The translations under genes and the position numbers were made by a program. DNA of 64,000 bases from Calothrix sp. C42_A2020_038 (GTDB taxonomy: Bacteria; Cyanobacteriota; Cyanobacteriia; Cyanobacteriales; Nostocaceae). The notes beneath the pieces are model-generated. The model did no database searches. It was not told where the DNA came from and saw only the letters and a list, made by a program, of their open reading frames with translations. The stretch is from NCBI GenBank assembly GCA_015272395.1, contig JACYLQ010000044.1, positions 1-64,000 of the forward strand. Reading direction: 5' to 3'. Shown piece after piece: positions 44,157 to 54,797 of the stretch (the stretch's first letter is position 1; every line of letters begins with the position of its first letter).

Positions 44157-45551
44157 CTAGAAATTATAGTCTAAAAATGTATCATATAATAAGCCGATTT
44201 CTTGAGATGATTGCAGTTCTTTGATAGCTTCTTGTGCTTGTTTATTTTTCGGGTTGAGTTTTAATGCTTCTTGAAAAATAGCTATTGCATCTTCTTTTTT
44301 GAGGTTGTCAGAATTTTTCATACGATACCCAAGGTTAACGAAAACTTCAGCCATATCTTTGGGAGCAAGTTTCACAGCAAGCTGTCGCAATGTTGTTATG
44401 ACACTATTTAAACCTTGCTTTTGATAGATACCAAAACCTGCAATAGAACAAGTTTGGTAAGATTTATAATAAACATTTTTAAGAGCAATGGTATTTTGAC
44501 AAGCTGCTAGAGCTTCGCTCAGTTTATTTTGCTTAACTAAAGCTTCTGCTAAATCGCCATATCTTTCATCATTTGCTTCAATTTGAATAGCTTGACGAAG
44601 TGCTACAACTGCTTCTTCTAGTTTGTTTTGTTCAACAAGTATATTCCCTAAACTTGAGTAATTATCTGCTGATGGTTTAACTTTAATTGCCTGACGGTAT
44701 GCGTCCGCTGACTCATTTATTTTTTGATTTTCCTTATAAACATATGCCAAAGCTCTGATTGGTACATCATTTTTAGGGTCTTGTTTGATGTATTGATTTA
44801 AAACTGGAATTGAATTCGGAAACTGTAACACTTCAGCCAGACCTGTGTAAGCAAAAAAATTACCCGAATCAACATTAATAGCTTGACGATAAGCAGCGAT
44901 TGCATCGCTAATTTTACCTTGAGTTTTAAAACTTTCCGCAATCTTGTTATGTAACCAACTATATGTTGGCTCTATTTTAATAGCTTCTCGATAAGCAATT
45001 CTAGCTTCATCAAACTTTTCTGCTTTTAATAAAGCATCACCCAATAATTCATAATTATCCCAGCTTGGCTTCAGCGCAATTGCTTGACGAAATTCTACAA
45101 TTGCTTCTGAATATTTTTCTTGCTGAAAGTATATTGAACCCAAGCCAGTATGTGCTACATCGCTTTTAGAATCTAGTTTCAACGCTGCTTTATAGGCGCC
45201 CATTGCTTCGACGGGTTTATTGTTCCAACGTAAGTTGTCAGCATAACTGTTATAAATATTTGCGCTGGGCTTAATTTGAATAGCTTGTTGATACGCAGCT
45301 ATCCCCTCATCAATTCTGCTTTGAGCAAACAACACATTACCTAGGCGTGCGTATGCAACTGCGTCCTTGGGTTGTAGTTGAATAACTTGGCGCCATAGCT
45401 TCTCCGCTTCTTCGTAATTTGATTCATTTTGAGCATTCTGTGCTTCTTCTACAAGTTCCACAACCTGGGGCAAACACACCTGTGGTGCCATTATCAGTGA
45501 TAAACTTATAAGCAGAGGTATTCCAAAAGATAATCTCACTTGCCACCTCAA
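44157..45551 (-). CDS. Exported TPR-repeat protein
   Basis: This 464-aa protein has an N-terminal signal peptide (VRLSFGIPLLISLSLIMAP). About eleven tetratricopeptide repeats fill the rest: each unit resembles AxxxYxxAIxxxP, for example AVAYARLGNVLFAQSRIDEGIAAYQQAIQIKP in parts and SEAIVEFRQAIALKPSW. The last is KKEDAIAIFQEALKLNPKNKQAQEAIKEL. TPR scaffolds mediate protein contacts; a periplasmic location is likely. No enzymatic domain is attached. It is transcribed divergently from hflX. Confidence 0.9.
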   Translation of the reverse strand: MRWQVRLSFGIPLLISLSLIMAPQVCLPQVVELVEEAQNAQNESNYEEAEKLWRQVIQLQPKDAVAYARLGNVLFAQSRIDEGIAAYQQAIQIKPSANIYNSYADNLRWNNKPVEAMGAYKAALKLDSKSDVAHTGLGSIYFQQEKYSEAIVEFRQAIALKPSWDNYELLGDALLKAEKFDEARIAYREAIKIEPTYSWLHNKIAESFKTQGKISDAIAAYRQAINVDSGNFFAYTGLAEVLQFPNSIPVLNQYIKQDPKNDVPIRALAYVYKENQKINESADAYRQAIKVKPSADNYSSLGNILVEQNKLEEAVVALRQAIQIEANDERYGDLAEALVKQNKLSEALAACQNTIALKNVYYKSYQTCSIAGFGIYQKQGLNSVITTLRQLAVKLAPKDMAEVFVNLGYRMKNSDNLKKEDAIAIFQEALKLNPKNKQAQEAIKELQSSQEIGLLYDTFLDYNF

Positions 45552-45691
45552 AAAATTAATAATAATTTAATTTTTTTCAAAAGTATCCCTTTACACGTAA
45601 AATACTCGAATTGGTAACTTTTAATCAAGTTGCATCCTCCAAAAGAAAGAGTTTGACAACAAAATGGATGTTGTAAAATAGACATAGTAGC

Positions 45692-47467
45692 ATTCGAGGA
45701 CCAGTTTACTGGTATAAAACGCCTATCGAGACTATCTTTGGTACTCTCCAAGGTTTAAAAAGCAGCCAGCTCAAACAATTACAGCGGCTGTACCACCAGC
45801 GCTTACCGGGTGACACTGTTACGACACCCGAATTTTCCCAGCGTCTGGCAGCAATTAGTACTGAAATAAATTTACCTGTATGTGCCTACGTCAACCGTCG
45901 CGGACAAGTAATCCGGGTTGGGGTAGGCACTCCGCGTCAAACGCAGATTCCGCCATTAGAGTTACCCCGTTACGGTGCAGAACGACTTAGCGGTATCCGT
46001 TGTATTGCTACGAATTTAAAGTCAGAACCTCCATCGGAAGCTGCTTTAACTTCAATGGCTTTACAACGTCTTGATGCCCTGGTTGTACTAAATATTACCG
46101 GAACTGGATTTACCAAACGTGGCGGTGGTGCGACGGGATATGTCAAAGAAGCTTATTTAGCGCACCTAACAGCACAGGACGCGCGCGTCCTAATTAATAG
46201 TGGCGCCTCATTGAATGACAAGGGCAATTTACCAGCACCAAGCTGGAATATTTCGCCGGCGATGAGTTTAGATGTTTTATCGAATCAAGATTTTCTTGAT
46301 TTGGTAGAAGGACTAGAGGAACAATTTCGACGGGAATTTATTGCCCAAGATGTTGACAGCGACCACGACCGCGTTGTGATTGTTGGGGTAATGACTGACG
46401 ACGTTAACGCGCATCGATTTAAAGATATATTAGAAGAATTAGGGCGCCTAGTAGATACAGCAGGCGGTGAAGTTTTGCAAACTATGTGGCAAAAGCGTAG
46501 CCGTACTCATCCCCAAACTGTTGTTGGGGAAGGTAAAGTTCAAGAAATTGCTTTAACAGCACAAACTTTAGGGGCAAATTTAGTTGTGTTTGACCGCGAC
46601 CTTTCACCGTCGCAGGTTCGTAACTTAGAAGCCCAAATCGGTGTTCGTGTAGTTGACCGTACCGAAGTTATATTAGATATTTTTGCACAGCGCGCTCAAT
46701 CGCGAGCTGGTAAATTACAAGTTGAACTCGCGCAGTTGGAGTATATGTTGCCTCGTCTGACAGGTCGAGGTCAAGCGATGTCCCGACTAGGGGGTGGTAT
46801 TGGTACGCGAGGTCCTGGTGAAACCAAATTAGAAACCGAACGTCGTGCTATCGGCCGCCGCATTTCGCGTTTGCAACAAGAAGTCAACCAATTACAAGCA
46901 CACCGAGAACGGTTGCGTCAACGGCGCCAACACCAAGAAGTTCCATCTGTGGCTTTAGTCGGGTATACCAACGCTGGGAAATCTACATTGCTAAATACTC
47001 TGACTAACGCTGAAGTATATACAGCGGATCAGTTGTTTGCGACTCTTGACCCAACCACACGTCGTTTGGTTGTTCCTTCAGGATTAGACTCTCTACCGCA
47101 AGAAATCCTAGTTACAGATACGGTGGGATTTATCCACGAACTACCAGAAGCGTTAATGGACGCATTTCGGGCCACTCTAGAAGAAGTAACTGAAGCAGAT
47201 GCTTTAGTACACTTGGTTGACTTATCCCATCCTGCGTGGTTGAGTCATATCCGCGCTGTGCGAGATATCTTAGCCATGATGCCTGTTACCCCTGGTCCCG
47301 CACTAGTGGTGTTTAACAAAATTGACGAAGCTACTAGCGAAACACTTGAACTCGCGCGCGAAGAATTCCCAATGGCAGTGTTTATTTCTGCTACCCATCG
47401 TTTGGGCTTAGAAACTCTTCGTCAGCGCTTAGGGCAGCTAGTTCACTATGCCGTTTCTTCCAGGTAA
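45692..47467 (+). CDS. hflX: GTPase HflX (5' end abnormal)
   Basis: The HflX family N-terminal region (ETIFGTLQGLKSSQLKQLQR, GQVIRVGVGTPRQTQIPPLE), the HflX domain (DRTEVILDIFAQRAQSRAGKLQVELAQL in parts, GGGIGTRGPGETKLE), a coiled coil and the G domain (GYTNAGKS, DTVGF, NKID) are all present. The ribosome-associated GTPase splits stalled or stressed ribosomes. The conserved N-terminus is encoded upstream of the first in-frame ATG (46055). Between the in-frame TAA at 45674 and 46055 there is no ATG, GTG or TTG. The ATT at 45692 is my tentative start; a one-base shift near 45720 is an alternative. Confidence 0.85.
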   Translation: MRGPVYWYKTPIETIFGTLQGLKSSQLKQLQRLYHQRLPGDTVTTPEFSQRLAAISTEINLPVCAYVNRRGQVIRVGVGTPRQTQIPPLELPRYGAERLSGIRCIATNLKSEPPSEAALTSMALQRLDALVVLNITGTGFTKRGGGATGYVKEAYLAHLTAQDARVLINSGASLNDKGNLPAPSWNISPAMSLDVLSNQDFLDLVEGLEEQFRREFIAQDVDSDHDRVVIVGVMTDDVNAHRFKDILEELGRLVDTAGGEVLQTMWQKRSRTHPQTVVGEGKVQEIALTAQTLGANLVVFDRDLSPSQVRNLEAQIGVRVVDRTEVILDIFAQRAQSRAGKLQVELAQLEYMLPRLTGRGQAMSRLGGGIGTRGPGETKLETERRAIGRRISRLQQEVNQLQAHRERLRQRRQHQEVPSVALVGYTNAGKSTLLNTLTNAEVYTADQLFATLDPTTRRLVVPSGLDSLPQEILVTDTVGFIHELPEALMDAFRATLEEVTEADALVHLVDLSHPAWLSHIRAVRDILAMMPVTPGPALVVFNKIDEATSETLELAREEFPMAVFISATHRLGLETLRQRLGQLVHYAVSSR

Positions 47468-47949
47468 TACCATTTTGAATTTTGGATTTTGGATTGGAAA
47501 ATGCTTACACAGTAATACTTTCCAATATCTATAGCAGTCCTAAATGATTCGTAAAATCCTGTAGAAACGCGAGGAACATCGCGTCTCTACGGGGATATAA
47601 TTTTTCACAACTCATCTAGGGATGCTGTATCTGCCGCATTTATTTTTCAAATTGGTGTAATTACCTAAACACAAATATTTAGGCATATTCTTTTGAGGGC
47701 ACAACAATGTTGTGCTTTTAGTTATTTTTATCAAAATCAATGTATTTACTTACGAGTTTATAAAAATTTACATAATAAATATAATTTATCTGTAAATAAA
47801 ATTTTGCTTCTACTGGTATTTTTACGGCTAAATTGTATTTTTAAAGCTGAAATTAAAGCATTAGTAAATATGTGACAAATCAATAGACGATATGTAATTA
47901 GATTGCTTATTTTGTAAAAGATGCATTCAAAATTTGAGTTAATATACCA
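47468..47949. other. Spacer between hflX and the PEP-CTERM gene
   Basis: This 482-base AT-rich region has an ATTTTGGATT-type repeat (47475-47496) and a dispersed hairpin GTAGAAACGCGA / TCGCGTCTCTAC (47563-47601). The same hairpin family occurs at 56612-56642 and, more diverged, at 43983-44013 and 9438-9467. No gene was recognised. Confidence 0.55.
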
Positions 47950-48726
47950 ATGTTTTTTAAGCAACCTATTACTGTTCTTTCTGCACTAGCTACAGTAACA
48001 CTTGGTACACTGGCAATGGCTCCCTCGGCTTCAGCTTTTATTGTTTCCAGTAATGAAAGCAAAATTACAATTGGTGCCAATGATGTCAATCAAGTATTTG
48101 ATATTTTCTTTGATGGGAATGTAGACACCAAAGATGTCGGGGGACTTTCATCACAAGCAACTTTTAAGTTTTTAGGATTTACCACAGTTGGCACAGGCGC
48201 CAATACTAGAACCGAGGCAAAATTTGATATCAAATTATTCAATACATCTAGTGGTGGCATTACCTCTAGAACTTCTGCTTTAGGTTTTGATACTAATATC
48301 GATTTAGTTGGGGTTGGAAATACTAATGGTCTTGGTAATACACGAGTACTAAGCGGAGGACTTTTTTCCAACGACAGAAGCGGTTCATTCCCTAACCAGT
48401 TTGGTGGTGTTGACGTATGCTTTACAAATGGTAATACCTGTCAGGGAGGAAGTAATGGCGGAGTCACTACTGGCAATAACGGCAGCTTCACTGCGATTTT
48501 AGCTTTTAACGGTATAGTAAACAGCTTGGATTTGGACAATTTTGGTGTCCGCTATCAAAGCATTGATGGTATTAATAATGGTGTTACTTTCAGGGGTGCT
48601 AGTGGTACAGGTAAAGGCAAGGTGAGAAGAAGAGTTCCTGAACCTACAACTAGTGCAGCTATTGGTTTTGTGGCTATAAGTGCTTTTGGACTCAGAAAGA
48701 AAAGCAGGCCTATTTCTCAAACCTAA
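47950..48726 (+). CDS. PEP-CTERM sorting-domain exported protein
   Basis: This 258-aa protein has a signal peptide (residues 1-29, ending APSASAF). The beta-rich mature region (VFDIFFDGNVDTKDVGGLSSQATF, AKFDIKLFNTSSGG, VDVCFTNGNTCQGGSNGG) has two cysteines that could form a disulfide. The C-terminal PEP-CTERM signal is VPEPTTSAAIGFVAISAFGLRKKSR: VPEP motif, short hydrophobic helix and basic end. Such proteins are processed by an exosortase and linked to the outer surface or matrix. The composition resembles the cistern-type PEP-CTERM group, from memory only. Confidence 0.9.
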   Translation: MFFKQPITVLSALATVTLGTLAMAPSASAFIVSSNESKITIGANDVNQVFDIFFDGNVDTKDVGGLSSQATFKFLGFTTVGTGANTRTEAKFDIKLFNTSSGGITSRTSALGFDTNIDLVGVGNTNGLGNTRVLSGGLFSNDRSGSFPNQFGGVDVCFTNGNTCQGGSNGGVTTGNNGSFTAILAFNGIVNSLDLDNFGVRYQSIDGINNGVTFRGASGTGKGKVRRRVPEPTTSAAIGFVAISAFGLRKKSRPISQT

Positions 48727-48886
48727 AATATAAAATATACAAGCTTAAAACCAACCACACTGTAGCAAAAGCTTGGTGTGGCTTTTTAGACTTTTCAAAG
48801 TCGCTTTTACAAGTGTAAAGTACTTCTAGCACAACCATCAGTAGCATTCTAGAATAATGAAGAAATGTTACTGAAATAAGGATACT

Positions 48887-49144
48887 ATGGCTGCTAAGGT
48901 TGAAATATACACATGGAGTACCTGCCCGTTTTGTCTTCGTGCCAAATCTTTGTTAACGCGCAAAGGTGTTGATTTTATTGAATATACTATTGATGGTGAT
49001 GAAGTCGCGCGTAATCAAATGGCAGAAAGAGCGAATGGCAAACGTTCTTTGCCACAAATTTTTATTGATAATGTTCACATAGGTGGTTGTGACGACATTT
49101 ATGCACTTGATGCCAAAGGAAGCTTAGATAATCTATTAAGTTAG
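48887..49144 (+). CDS. grxC: Glutaredoxin 3
   Basis: This 85-aa thioredoxin-fold protein has the dithiol active site Cys13-Pro-Phe-Cys16 (YTWSTCPFCLRAK), the glutathione-binding cis-Pro motif RSLPQIFIDN and the terminal GGCDDIYALD. It reduces disulfides and mixed glutathione disulfides in the cytosol. The glutathione synthetase gene follows 310 bases downstream on the same strand, a frequent cyanobacterial pairing. A dispersed repeat copy lies between them. Confidence 0.97.
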   Translation: MAAKVEIYTWSTCPFCLRAKSLLTRKGVDFIEYTIDGDEVARNQMAERANGKRSLPQIFIDNVHIGGCDDIYALDAKGSLDNLLS

Positions 49145-49189
49145 GGTGCCAGCCCACAACAATCTAAGAACGAAGCGTAGTGGTTCGTG

Positions 49190-49440
49190 TCATTAATTTT
49201 GGGATGTTGTAGAACAGGCAATGATGCCTGTTCTATTGGTCACGCATCCTTGTCTGACCCACAAGAAATTATTTATACCACCAAAACTTTTGACATAAAC
49301 CAGTAGTTATTAGTAGTGCCACGTACCTGATTGATTAAGAGGGGTGCGTGACAAAGCGCAGTAATTACGCTTCGTTTTCAAATTATTGTAGCGTGATCGC
49401 ACCCTACCACTCTTCGGGAGATAATTTAAATAAACGTGTA
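49190..49440 (+). repeat. Dispersed element copy C and adjacent hairpin in the grxC-gshB spacer
   Basis: 49190-49305 reads GTGTCATTAATTTTGGGATG, a hairpin GAACAGGCAATGATGCCTGTTC, then CATCCTTGTCTGACCCACAA and ATACCACCAAAACTTTTGAC. It matches copy A (reverse of 16349-16435) apart from one extra hairpin. A second module (49339-49408) has GGGTGCGTGAC facing GTGATCGCACCC. No gene lies in this 312-base spacer. Confidence 0.75.
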
Positions 49441-49474
49441 ATCTTGGATATTTTCGGTGCCTGAGGCCAAATCT

Positions 49475-50449
49475 GTGAAACTAGCTTTTATTATTGACCC
49501 TATTTCTAAGCTCGACCCTTGTCATGATACTAGTGTGGCTTTGATGGAGGCCGCTTGTGTATTAGGACATGAAGTTTGGATAACTCAAGCCAGCCAACTC
49601 AGTGTTGTTGACAGCAAAGCTTGGGCATATCTCGAACGGGTGGAGATAAAACCTATTCAGTTAGTGGAAGGACGCTGGGTTTCACCAACTCCCTGGTATC
49701 AGTTAGGCGAGCGTATAAACTGTTTCCTAGAAACTTTAGATGCCGTATTTATGCGGACAGACCCACCTGTTGATGTTCCCTATCTATATGCAACCTATAT
49801 TCTTGATTACATTGACCAAAGCAAGACCTGGGTAATTAATAATCCGAATGGAATACGGGCAGCTAATGAAAAAATGTACGCTTTACAGTTTACTCAAGCT
49901 ATTCCCGAAACCATTGTTAGCGCTGATAAAGAAATTATTCGCAAATTCGTTGAAACAAAAGGCGCCGCTATACTTAAACCTCTAGGGAACAAAGCCGGAG
50001 AGGGTATTTTATTTTTACAATCAGGAGATCGCAATTTCAACTCAATCGTAGAACTTAGCACCTTCCAAGGTCATGTTCCAGTAATGGTGCAAACGTACCT
50101 ACCAGAAGCAAAAAACGGCGATAAACGAATCATATTGCTTAATGGTGAGCCGATAGGCGCCTTAAATCGTCTTTCCAGTGCTGGAGAGTTTCGCAATAAC
50201 ATGGCAACCGGTGGCACTGTTGCAAAAACTGAAATTACACAGCGTGAACTTGATATCTGCCAGCAATTAGCTGCAACCTTGCGAAAGGACGGTTTACTTT
50301 TTGTTGGCATTGATGTGATTGGAGGCTATTTAACCGAGGTAAATGTTACAAGTCCGACAGGAATACGCGAAATTGACCGATTCGAGGGTACTCGTCTCGG
50401 TCAACAGGTAATTAACTGGTTGCACGAAGCTAGAACAAAACAATCTTAG
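49475..50449 (+). CDS. gshB: Glutathione synthetase
   Basis: The protein is about 324 aa from the GTG at 49475 (reading MKLAFIIDPISKLDPCHDTS), which fits the family start better than the GTG at 49457. ATP-grasp features are present: NPNGIRAANEKMYAL, AAILKPLGNKAGEGILFLQ, MVQTYLPEAKNGDKRIILLNGEPIGALNRL, ATGGTVAKTEIT and VGIDVIGGYLTEVNVTSPTGIREIDR. It joins gamma-glutamylcysteine and glycine to make glutathione, supplying the neighbouring glutaredoxin. Confidence 0.96.
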   Translation: MKLAFIIDPISKLDPCHDTSVALMEAACVLGHEVWITQASQLSVVDSKAWAYLERVEIKPIQLVEGRWVSPTPWYQLGERINCFLETLDAVFMRTDPPVDVPYLYATYILDYIDQSKTWVINNPNGIRAANEKMYALQFTQAIPETIVSADKEIIRKFVETKGAAILKPLGNKAGEGILFLQSGDRNFNSIVELSTFQGHVPVMVQTYLPEAKNGDKRIILLNGEPIGALNRLSSAGEFRNNMATGGTVAKTEITQRELDICQQLAATLRKDGLLFVGIDVIGGYLTEVNVTSPTGIREIDRFEGTRLGQQVINWLHEARTKQS

Positions 50450-50797
50450 ATTGGTAGATACTGAGCTTATCTGTATTAATTAATGCGAAAACAACCTTTG
50501 GTATAGAAATTAATGATTGCTTTTACGCTACTGTTCCTGCAACATTTATTTTTTGACAACAATATCCGGCGCTGATACTCAGCCCGGTTAGGTATAAATA
50601 GTTGCTTCTTTGTTGATTGTTAACTGATTTTAATCAGAATTAGGTTTAGGGTTTTAAATACACTTATTTCTTAGAAACATATTCAAACAACGAGTGTAAA
50701 TCCTGAGTGCCTAACTGATTAGCTGAACCGACTATAGGTATGGTTTGCTGAATTTAAGCGCCTCCCAGTTTTTGGAATCACAAAAATTAATTAACAA
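50450..50797. other. gshB-ftsZ spacer
   Basis: This 348-base region lies between two convergent genes. No clear hairpin terminator, RNA or gene was recognised. Confidence 0.45.
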
Positions 50798-52105
50798 TTA
50801 ATTCTTGTTGCGTTTACGTAGAAAGTCAGGAATATCTAATCCTGGCTTTTCCTTTGGTTCAGGTGGTTGTTGATTTTGCTGTGGAGTAAAAGGTGTTTGC
50901 TGCAATGGCATTGGACGTTTTGGTGGAGGAGGAGCCATATTACCTGCGCGTGGGTTAGCGGTTGTGGTTTGTGCTGATGTAGTTTGAACTTCACCAGTGA
51001 AGCCAGTCGCAATTACAGTTAATCGCACTTCACCTTGGAGTCGGTCATCTATAACCGCACCAAAAATAATATTAGCGTTTGGGTCTACAACTTCATAAAT
51101 AGTTTCGGCAGCAGCATTGACTTCGTGTAGCGTTAAGTCACTACCACCTGTAATATTAAATACAACTCCTCGCGCTCCTTCAATCGAACACTCCAAGAGT
51201 GGAGAAGAAATTGCCGCAATTGCAGCTTCACGGGCGCGCGATTTGCCTGAACCGATGCCAATACCCATCAATGCAGATCCTGCATCTGCCATTACCGCAC
51301 GTACATCAGCAAAGTCCACATTAATCAAACCAGGAATTGTGATGATATCTGAAATACCTTGTACCCCTTGCCGTAGTACATCGTCAGCATAGCGGAATGC
51401 TTCTTGCATAGGAGTTTGTTCGGGGATCACTTCTAATAATTTGTTATTGGGAATAATGATTAGAGTATCTACTCGACTTTTGAGTCCTTCGATCCCTTGC
51501 TCGGCTTGACTAATCCGACGGCGCCCTTCAAATACAAACGGACGTGTAACAACACCTACCGTTAGCGCGCCCATTTCTTTTGCCACTTCCGCAACAATGG
51601 GAGCAGCACCTGTACCTGTACCCCCTCCCATTCCAGCAGTAATAAACACGAGGTCTGAGCCTTCTAAAGCCATCGCAATTTCATCGCGCGACTCTTCTGC
51701 TGCTTTTTGACCGATTGCTGGGTTGCCACCTGCACCCAAACCGCGCGTCAATTTCTGCCCTATTTGTAAACGACTAGGAGCAGATGCAAGAGTTAACGCT
51801 TGAGCGTCAGTATTGATAGACCAAAATTCGACTCCTCCAACATCAGAAGCAATCATACGGTTAACGGCATTACTACCGCCGCCACCAACTCCAATCACTT
51901 TAATGTTGGCAACCCTACCAGGAACAATATCACCAATACGGGTATCCTCAGCAGGAGTTTTTTTGCTGTCATTTGACCCAATCAACGCTGAATGGCTGAA
52001 AGGGTTAGAATTTCCCGAAAGCGTCAAAGGTTGCTGTCCTGGAGATTGCGAGTTTCTATAAGTAAGCCCTTGGTTATTATCAAGTGTCATTGGATTTGCG
52101 TGCAT
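50798..52105 (-). CDS. ftsZ: Cell division GTPase FtsZ
   Basis: This 435-aa protein has an N-terminal extension of about 65 residues rich in Ser/Asn/Gln, typical of filamentous cyanobacteria. The tubulin-like core begins [18 protein letters not shown] and has the GTP-binding signature [15 protein letters not shown] and the T7 loop [15 protein letters not shown] Pro/Gln-rich linker and the conserved C-terminal peptide [13 protein letters not shown], the docking site for membrane tethers, follow. It polymerises into the division ring. ftsQ lies upstream on the same strand but 1.47 kb away. Confidence 0.98.
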   Translation of the reverse strand: MHANPMTLDNNQGLTYRNSQSPGQQPLTLSGNSNPFSHSALIGSNDSKKTPAEDTRIGDIVPGRVANIKVIGVGGGGSNAVNRMIASDVGGVEFWSINTDAQALTLASAPSRLQIGQKLTRGLGAGGNPAIGQKAAEESRDEIAMALEGSDLVFITAGMGGGTGTGAAPIVAEVAKEMGALTVGVVTRPFVFEGRRRISQAEQGIEGLKSRVDTLIIIPNNKLLEVIPEQTPMQEAFRYADDVLRQGVQGISDIITIPGLINVDFADVRAVMADAGSALMGIGIGSGKSRAREAAIAAISSPLLECSIEGARGVVFNITGGSDLTLHEVNAAAETIYEVVDPNANIIFGAVIDDRLQGEVRLTVIATGFTGEVQTTSAQTTTANPRAGNMAPPPPKRPMPLQQTPFTPQQNQQPPEPKEKPGLDIPDFLRKRNKN

Positions 52106-53572
52106 GTAGATAAACGGCTTTAAGCGGTGTTGTTCACCTATGAGTCAACTATAGTGTGAGCCTGCCATTAGAGATAGGCATTACTTTTGTTGTTATAACT
52201 TCCTTAACTCCTTACTCAATTAAGTTGAGGTCGGCGCTAACACAGCTGGGATATCCCAAGGTCAAATTAGTAGCATAATACCTGGTGGCATTAATAACTA
52301 ACTTTTCTCGGTTTTCCTCTTAACTTTGATTAAGGGAACACAGGTAATTTTAAAGAAGTATACCTAGTATTTACCTAAAATTGTTATGTATAACTTCTGC
52401 TGTACGCTAATATCTTCACTGCTTTGCTACCTTTGTTGATCAGTATCGTCTTGTATTTTTATTAACCTGTGCATCTTGAAGTAATAGTTTGCGATTTGTT
52501 ACTAATTTTACATCTGCATCCGTTATTTTTTTGCCACTCCGCGATAAATAAACAGCCTTTGCGTCTCTTTCAAAGATTTCTTTGTAAAACACCTATTACC
52601 AGCAATTATTTTAAACCTCTGAATTGCCTTTTTGAGGCTACCTTAAGAATGCAAATCAAAGCCCAGATTATATCTTAAGCGTATAACTGCCTTCTTACCA
52701 TACAGCCAATTGGCAAAAAATAATGCACTGCCGATACCAAAATTTTGCGTTTGAATTTGTAAAGGCACCTTCCATATACCAAATTTAAAGATTTATGTAT
52801 ATGATCACGGTGGATTGCAACTTTACATACAAACCTTAATTTTGTAAGGTTTTTACTAGAATCATACCAAGACACCTATGCTGTATTGACAACAAAATTA
52901 GCTGGTAGTGTCTTACTTCACTGGCAGTAGATTTTACCTGATTGATACACCACTATGGGTAAGCAGAATGCAAAAATAAAAACTCCTGACATACGGCTTG
53001 ATAAGTGAAATATCACTAGTACCCTCCATACAGTGTTGACAAAACGCGACTCAACCTAACACAAGCATTCATTTGCTGTAACAATATGATAGTAAATGCC
53101 TCTACTTTTTTAAACCTTGATGATTTAGAGCTATTAGTGTTAAATCTCGCCACGAAGAGTATTCGCTAGGTTTACGCTTGTCAACTAACCTTCAGCAAGT
53201 TGGGTCAAAAGCCACTTTTCCCCGTGACATTGCTTTAAGCCAGTCATCGCACCTGGGTAAAAGACAATAGAAATCTACCCCTCCATACAAGACACCATAG
53301 TTAAATTGTCTAACATGAGAGCGCATGTAAACTAGCTACTAGGGTAACAATGAGGTTAAATTTTCTCTACATAAAGGTTTTGTAATCCGACCTCCTGTGT
53401 TTAGTTAGAACAATACCTGTGGGAGTAGTTATTGAATAAAATAATTGTCCCAAGTATATTCATGAACAAAAAGCCTTGTTTGTTACATGAAAGCTTTACC
53501 CTTCAACTCAATTAATTCAATATTGTGTCCCAATTGTAGGGTTTAGAAACAAATTTGCTTAATTCACATGTA
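52106..53572. other. 1.47-kb ftsQ-ftsZ intergenic region
   Basis: This is the longest gene-free stretch of the window. It is AT-rich, and the short open frames in it have no ribosome sites or recognisable products. No GGCGCC site was noticed inside it. It may carry the ftsZ promoters and a long leader; nothing more specific is supported. Confidence 0.5.
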
Positions 53573-54370
53573 CTATTTGTGCATTTGTATTGTGGGCAAA
53601 TCAGGATTTCTAAGGTCGATATATTGTATCTTGTTAGCATTTACTTTGGTGGGCAAATCTCGCATTTGTGCGAGTACTTTAATTTGTTCTGCTAATTGAT
53701 GGCTTGGGGCGCCCAGATACACCCGACCAATTTCTGTTTTTAAAATGACGTTAGTTAAATCCTGGCAATCAATTTCAGTTACTTTGACAGAGCTGCGACT
53801 TATGGTTTCGTAGAGTTGGCGCCAAAACTGGCGGTATTGTTCTGGAACACCAGTGACTTTGAGATTGGGTAATTGAGCTTTAACAGCCTTTGAGTTATAA
53901 GTGTCAGCACTAATTAACGTACCTGTAATATCTAGTACACCGAGTGTTGTTTTACCCCGATTGGCACTAGTTTTTTGTGCAACGGCAACAGGTGTCCGTT
54001 CTCTAACTTCGACAATCAATCCTGGTGGGAACAGACGACGAGTTACGTTGGCATGTGCAATCAGTGGCTGCTTTTGTAGAGATTGGGCAATACGTGATGG
54101 TTCAATTTTCCATACAGATTGCGGATAAGACAAAGGCAGTAGCGATTGAATTTCAGCAGAAGACAGCAATTGATTTCCTGAAACTTCAATATCTTTCTCG
54201 CTTTTTACTAACCAAGTTGGTTGTACAGCCATCCATAACAATCCACCTGCTAGAGAAACCAGAGCGCAGGTCTGCCAAATAGTCTGAATAATTTTTTGGC
54301 GTCGCTGGCGAATAAGTTTTTTTCGTCTACCTTCTAAATCTGTGCGAGACACTGATGCTGTATCTGCCAT
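53573..54370 (-). CDS. ftsQ: Cell division protein FtsQ
   Basis: This 265-aa protein has a basic cytoplasmic N-terminus (GRRKKLIRQRRQKIIQ), one membrane helix (about 31-50, ALVSLAGGLLWMAV) and a POTRA domain (about 57-125: IEVSGNQLLSSAEIQSLLPLSYPQSVWKIEPSRIAQSLQKQPLI in parts, VTRRLFPPGLIVEVRERTPVAVA). The FtsQ beta domain ends YIDLRNPDLPTIQ. It links early and late division proteins at the inner membrane. Its location upstream of ftsZ on the same strand matches other cyanobacteria. Confidence 0.93.
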   Translation of the reverse strand: MADTASVSRTDLEGRRKKLIRQRRQKIIQTIWQTCALVSLAGGLLWMAVQPTWLVKSEKDIEVSGNQLLSSAEIQSLLPLSYPQSVWKIEPSRIAQSLQKQPLIAHANVTRRLFPPGLIVEVRERTPVAVAQKTSANRGKTTLGVLDITGTLISADTYNSKAVKAQLPNLKVTGVPEQYRQFWRQLYETISRSSVKVTEIDCQDLTNVILKTEIGRVYLGAPSHQLAEQIKVLAQMRDLPTKVNANKIQYIDLRNPDLPTIQMHK

Positions 54371-54797
54371 TCAAACCCCTTCCACACATGAGCGAATCTA
54401 CAGAAATGGCAATTAGAACCGATAATGTTAACCTAACTGCCGTTCTGAATCAAATCAAATTTTTCATGACCGTATGGACAAATTAAATCCAAATTTAAAA
54501 ATTCAAATTTAATCATGCCTATACTTATGTGGTACATTCACCCAAAAATTCCTTGCTTGTAAAAGATAATTCCAATACAATCACCCTATCTTAAGAATTT
54601 TATTGACTTTAAACCAACTGAGTGCTGATTTAAAACCTACTTCTATAGAGTGTGCAGCGTTCATTCTGCACCCAGTGTAGCCTTTTGACTGTGGGGTGAG
54701 AGCCATCATCCATTTAAAAAGCTACATGCTTAATATTGACAAAACTTATATTAAATGCCAAGTCCATAACTGGGTATTGAGTATCAATGTAGAAAGA

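Noticed and set aside
52469..52678. 69-codon plus-strand frame in the ftsQ-ftsZ spacer
   Set aside because: AT-rich chance frame with odd Cys/Leu/His composition and no ribosome site.
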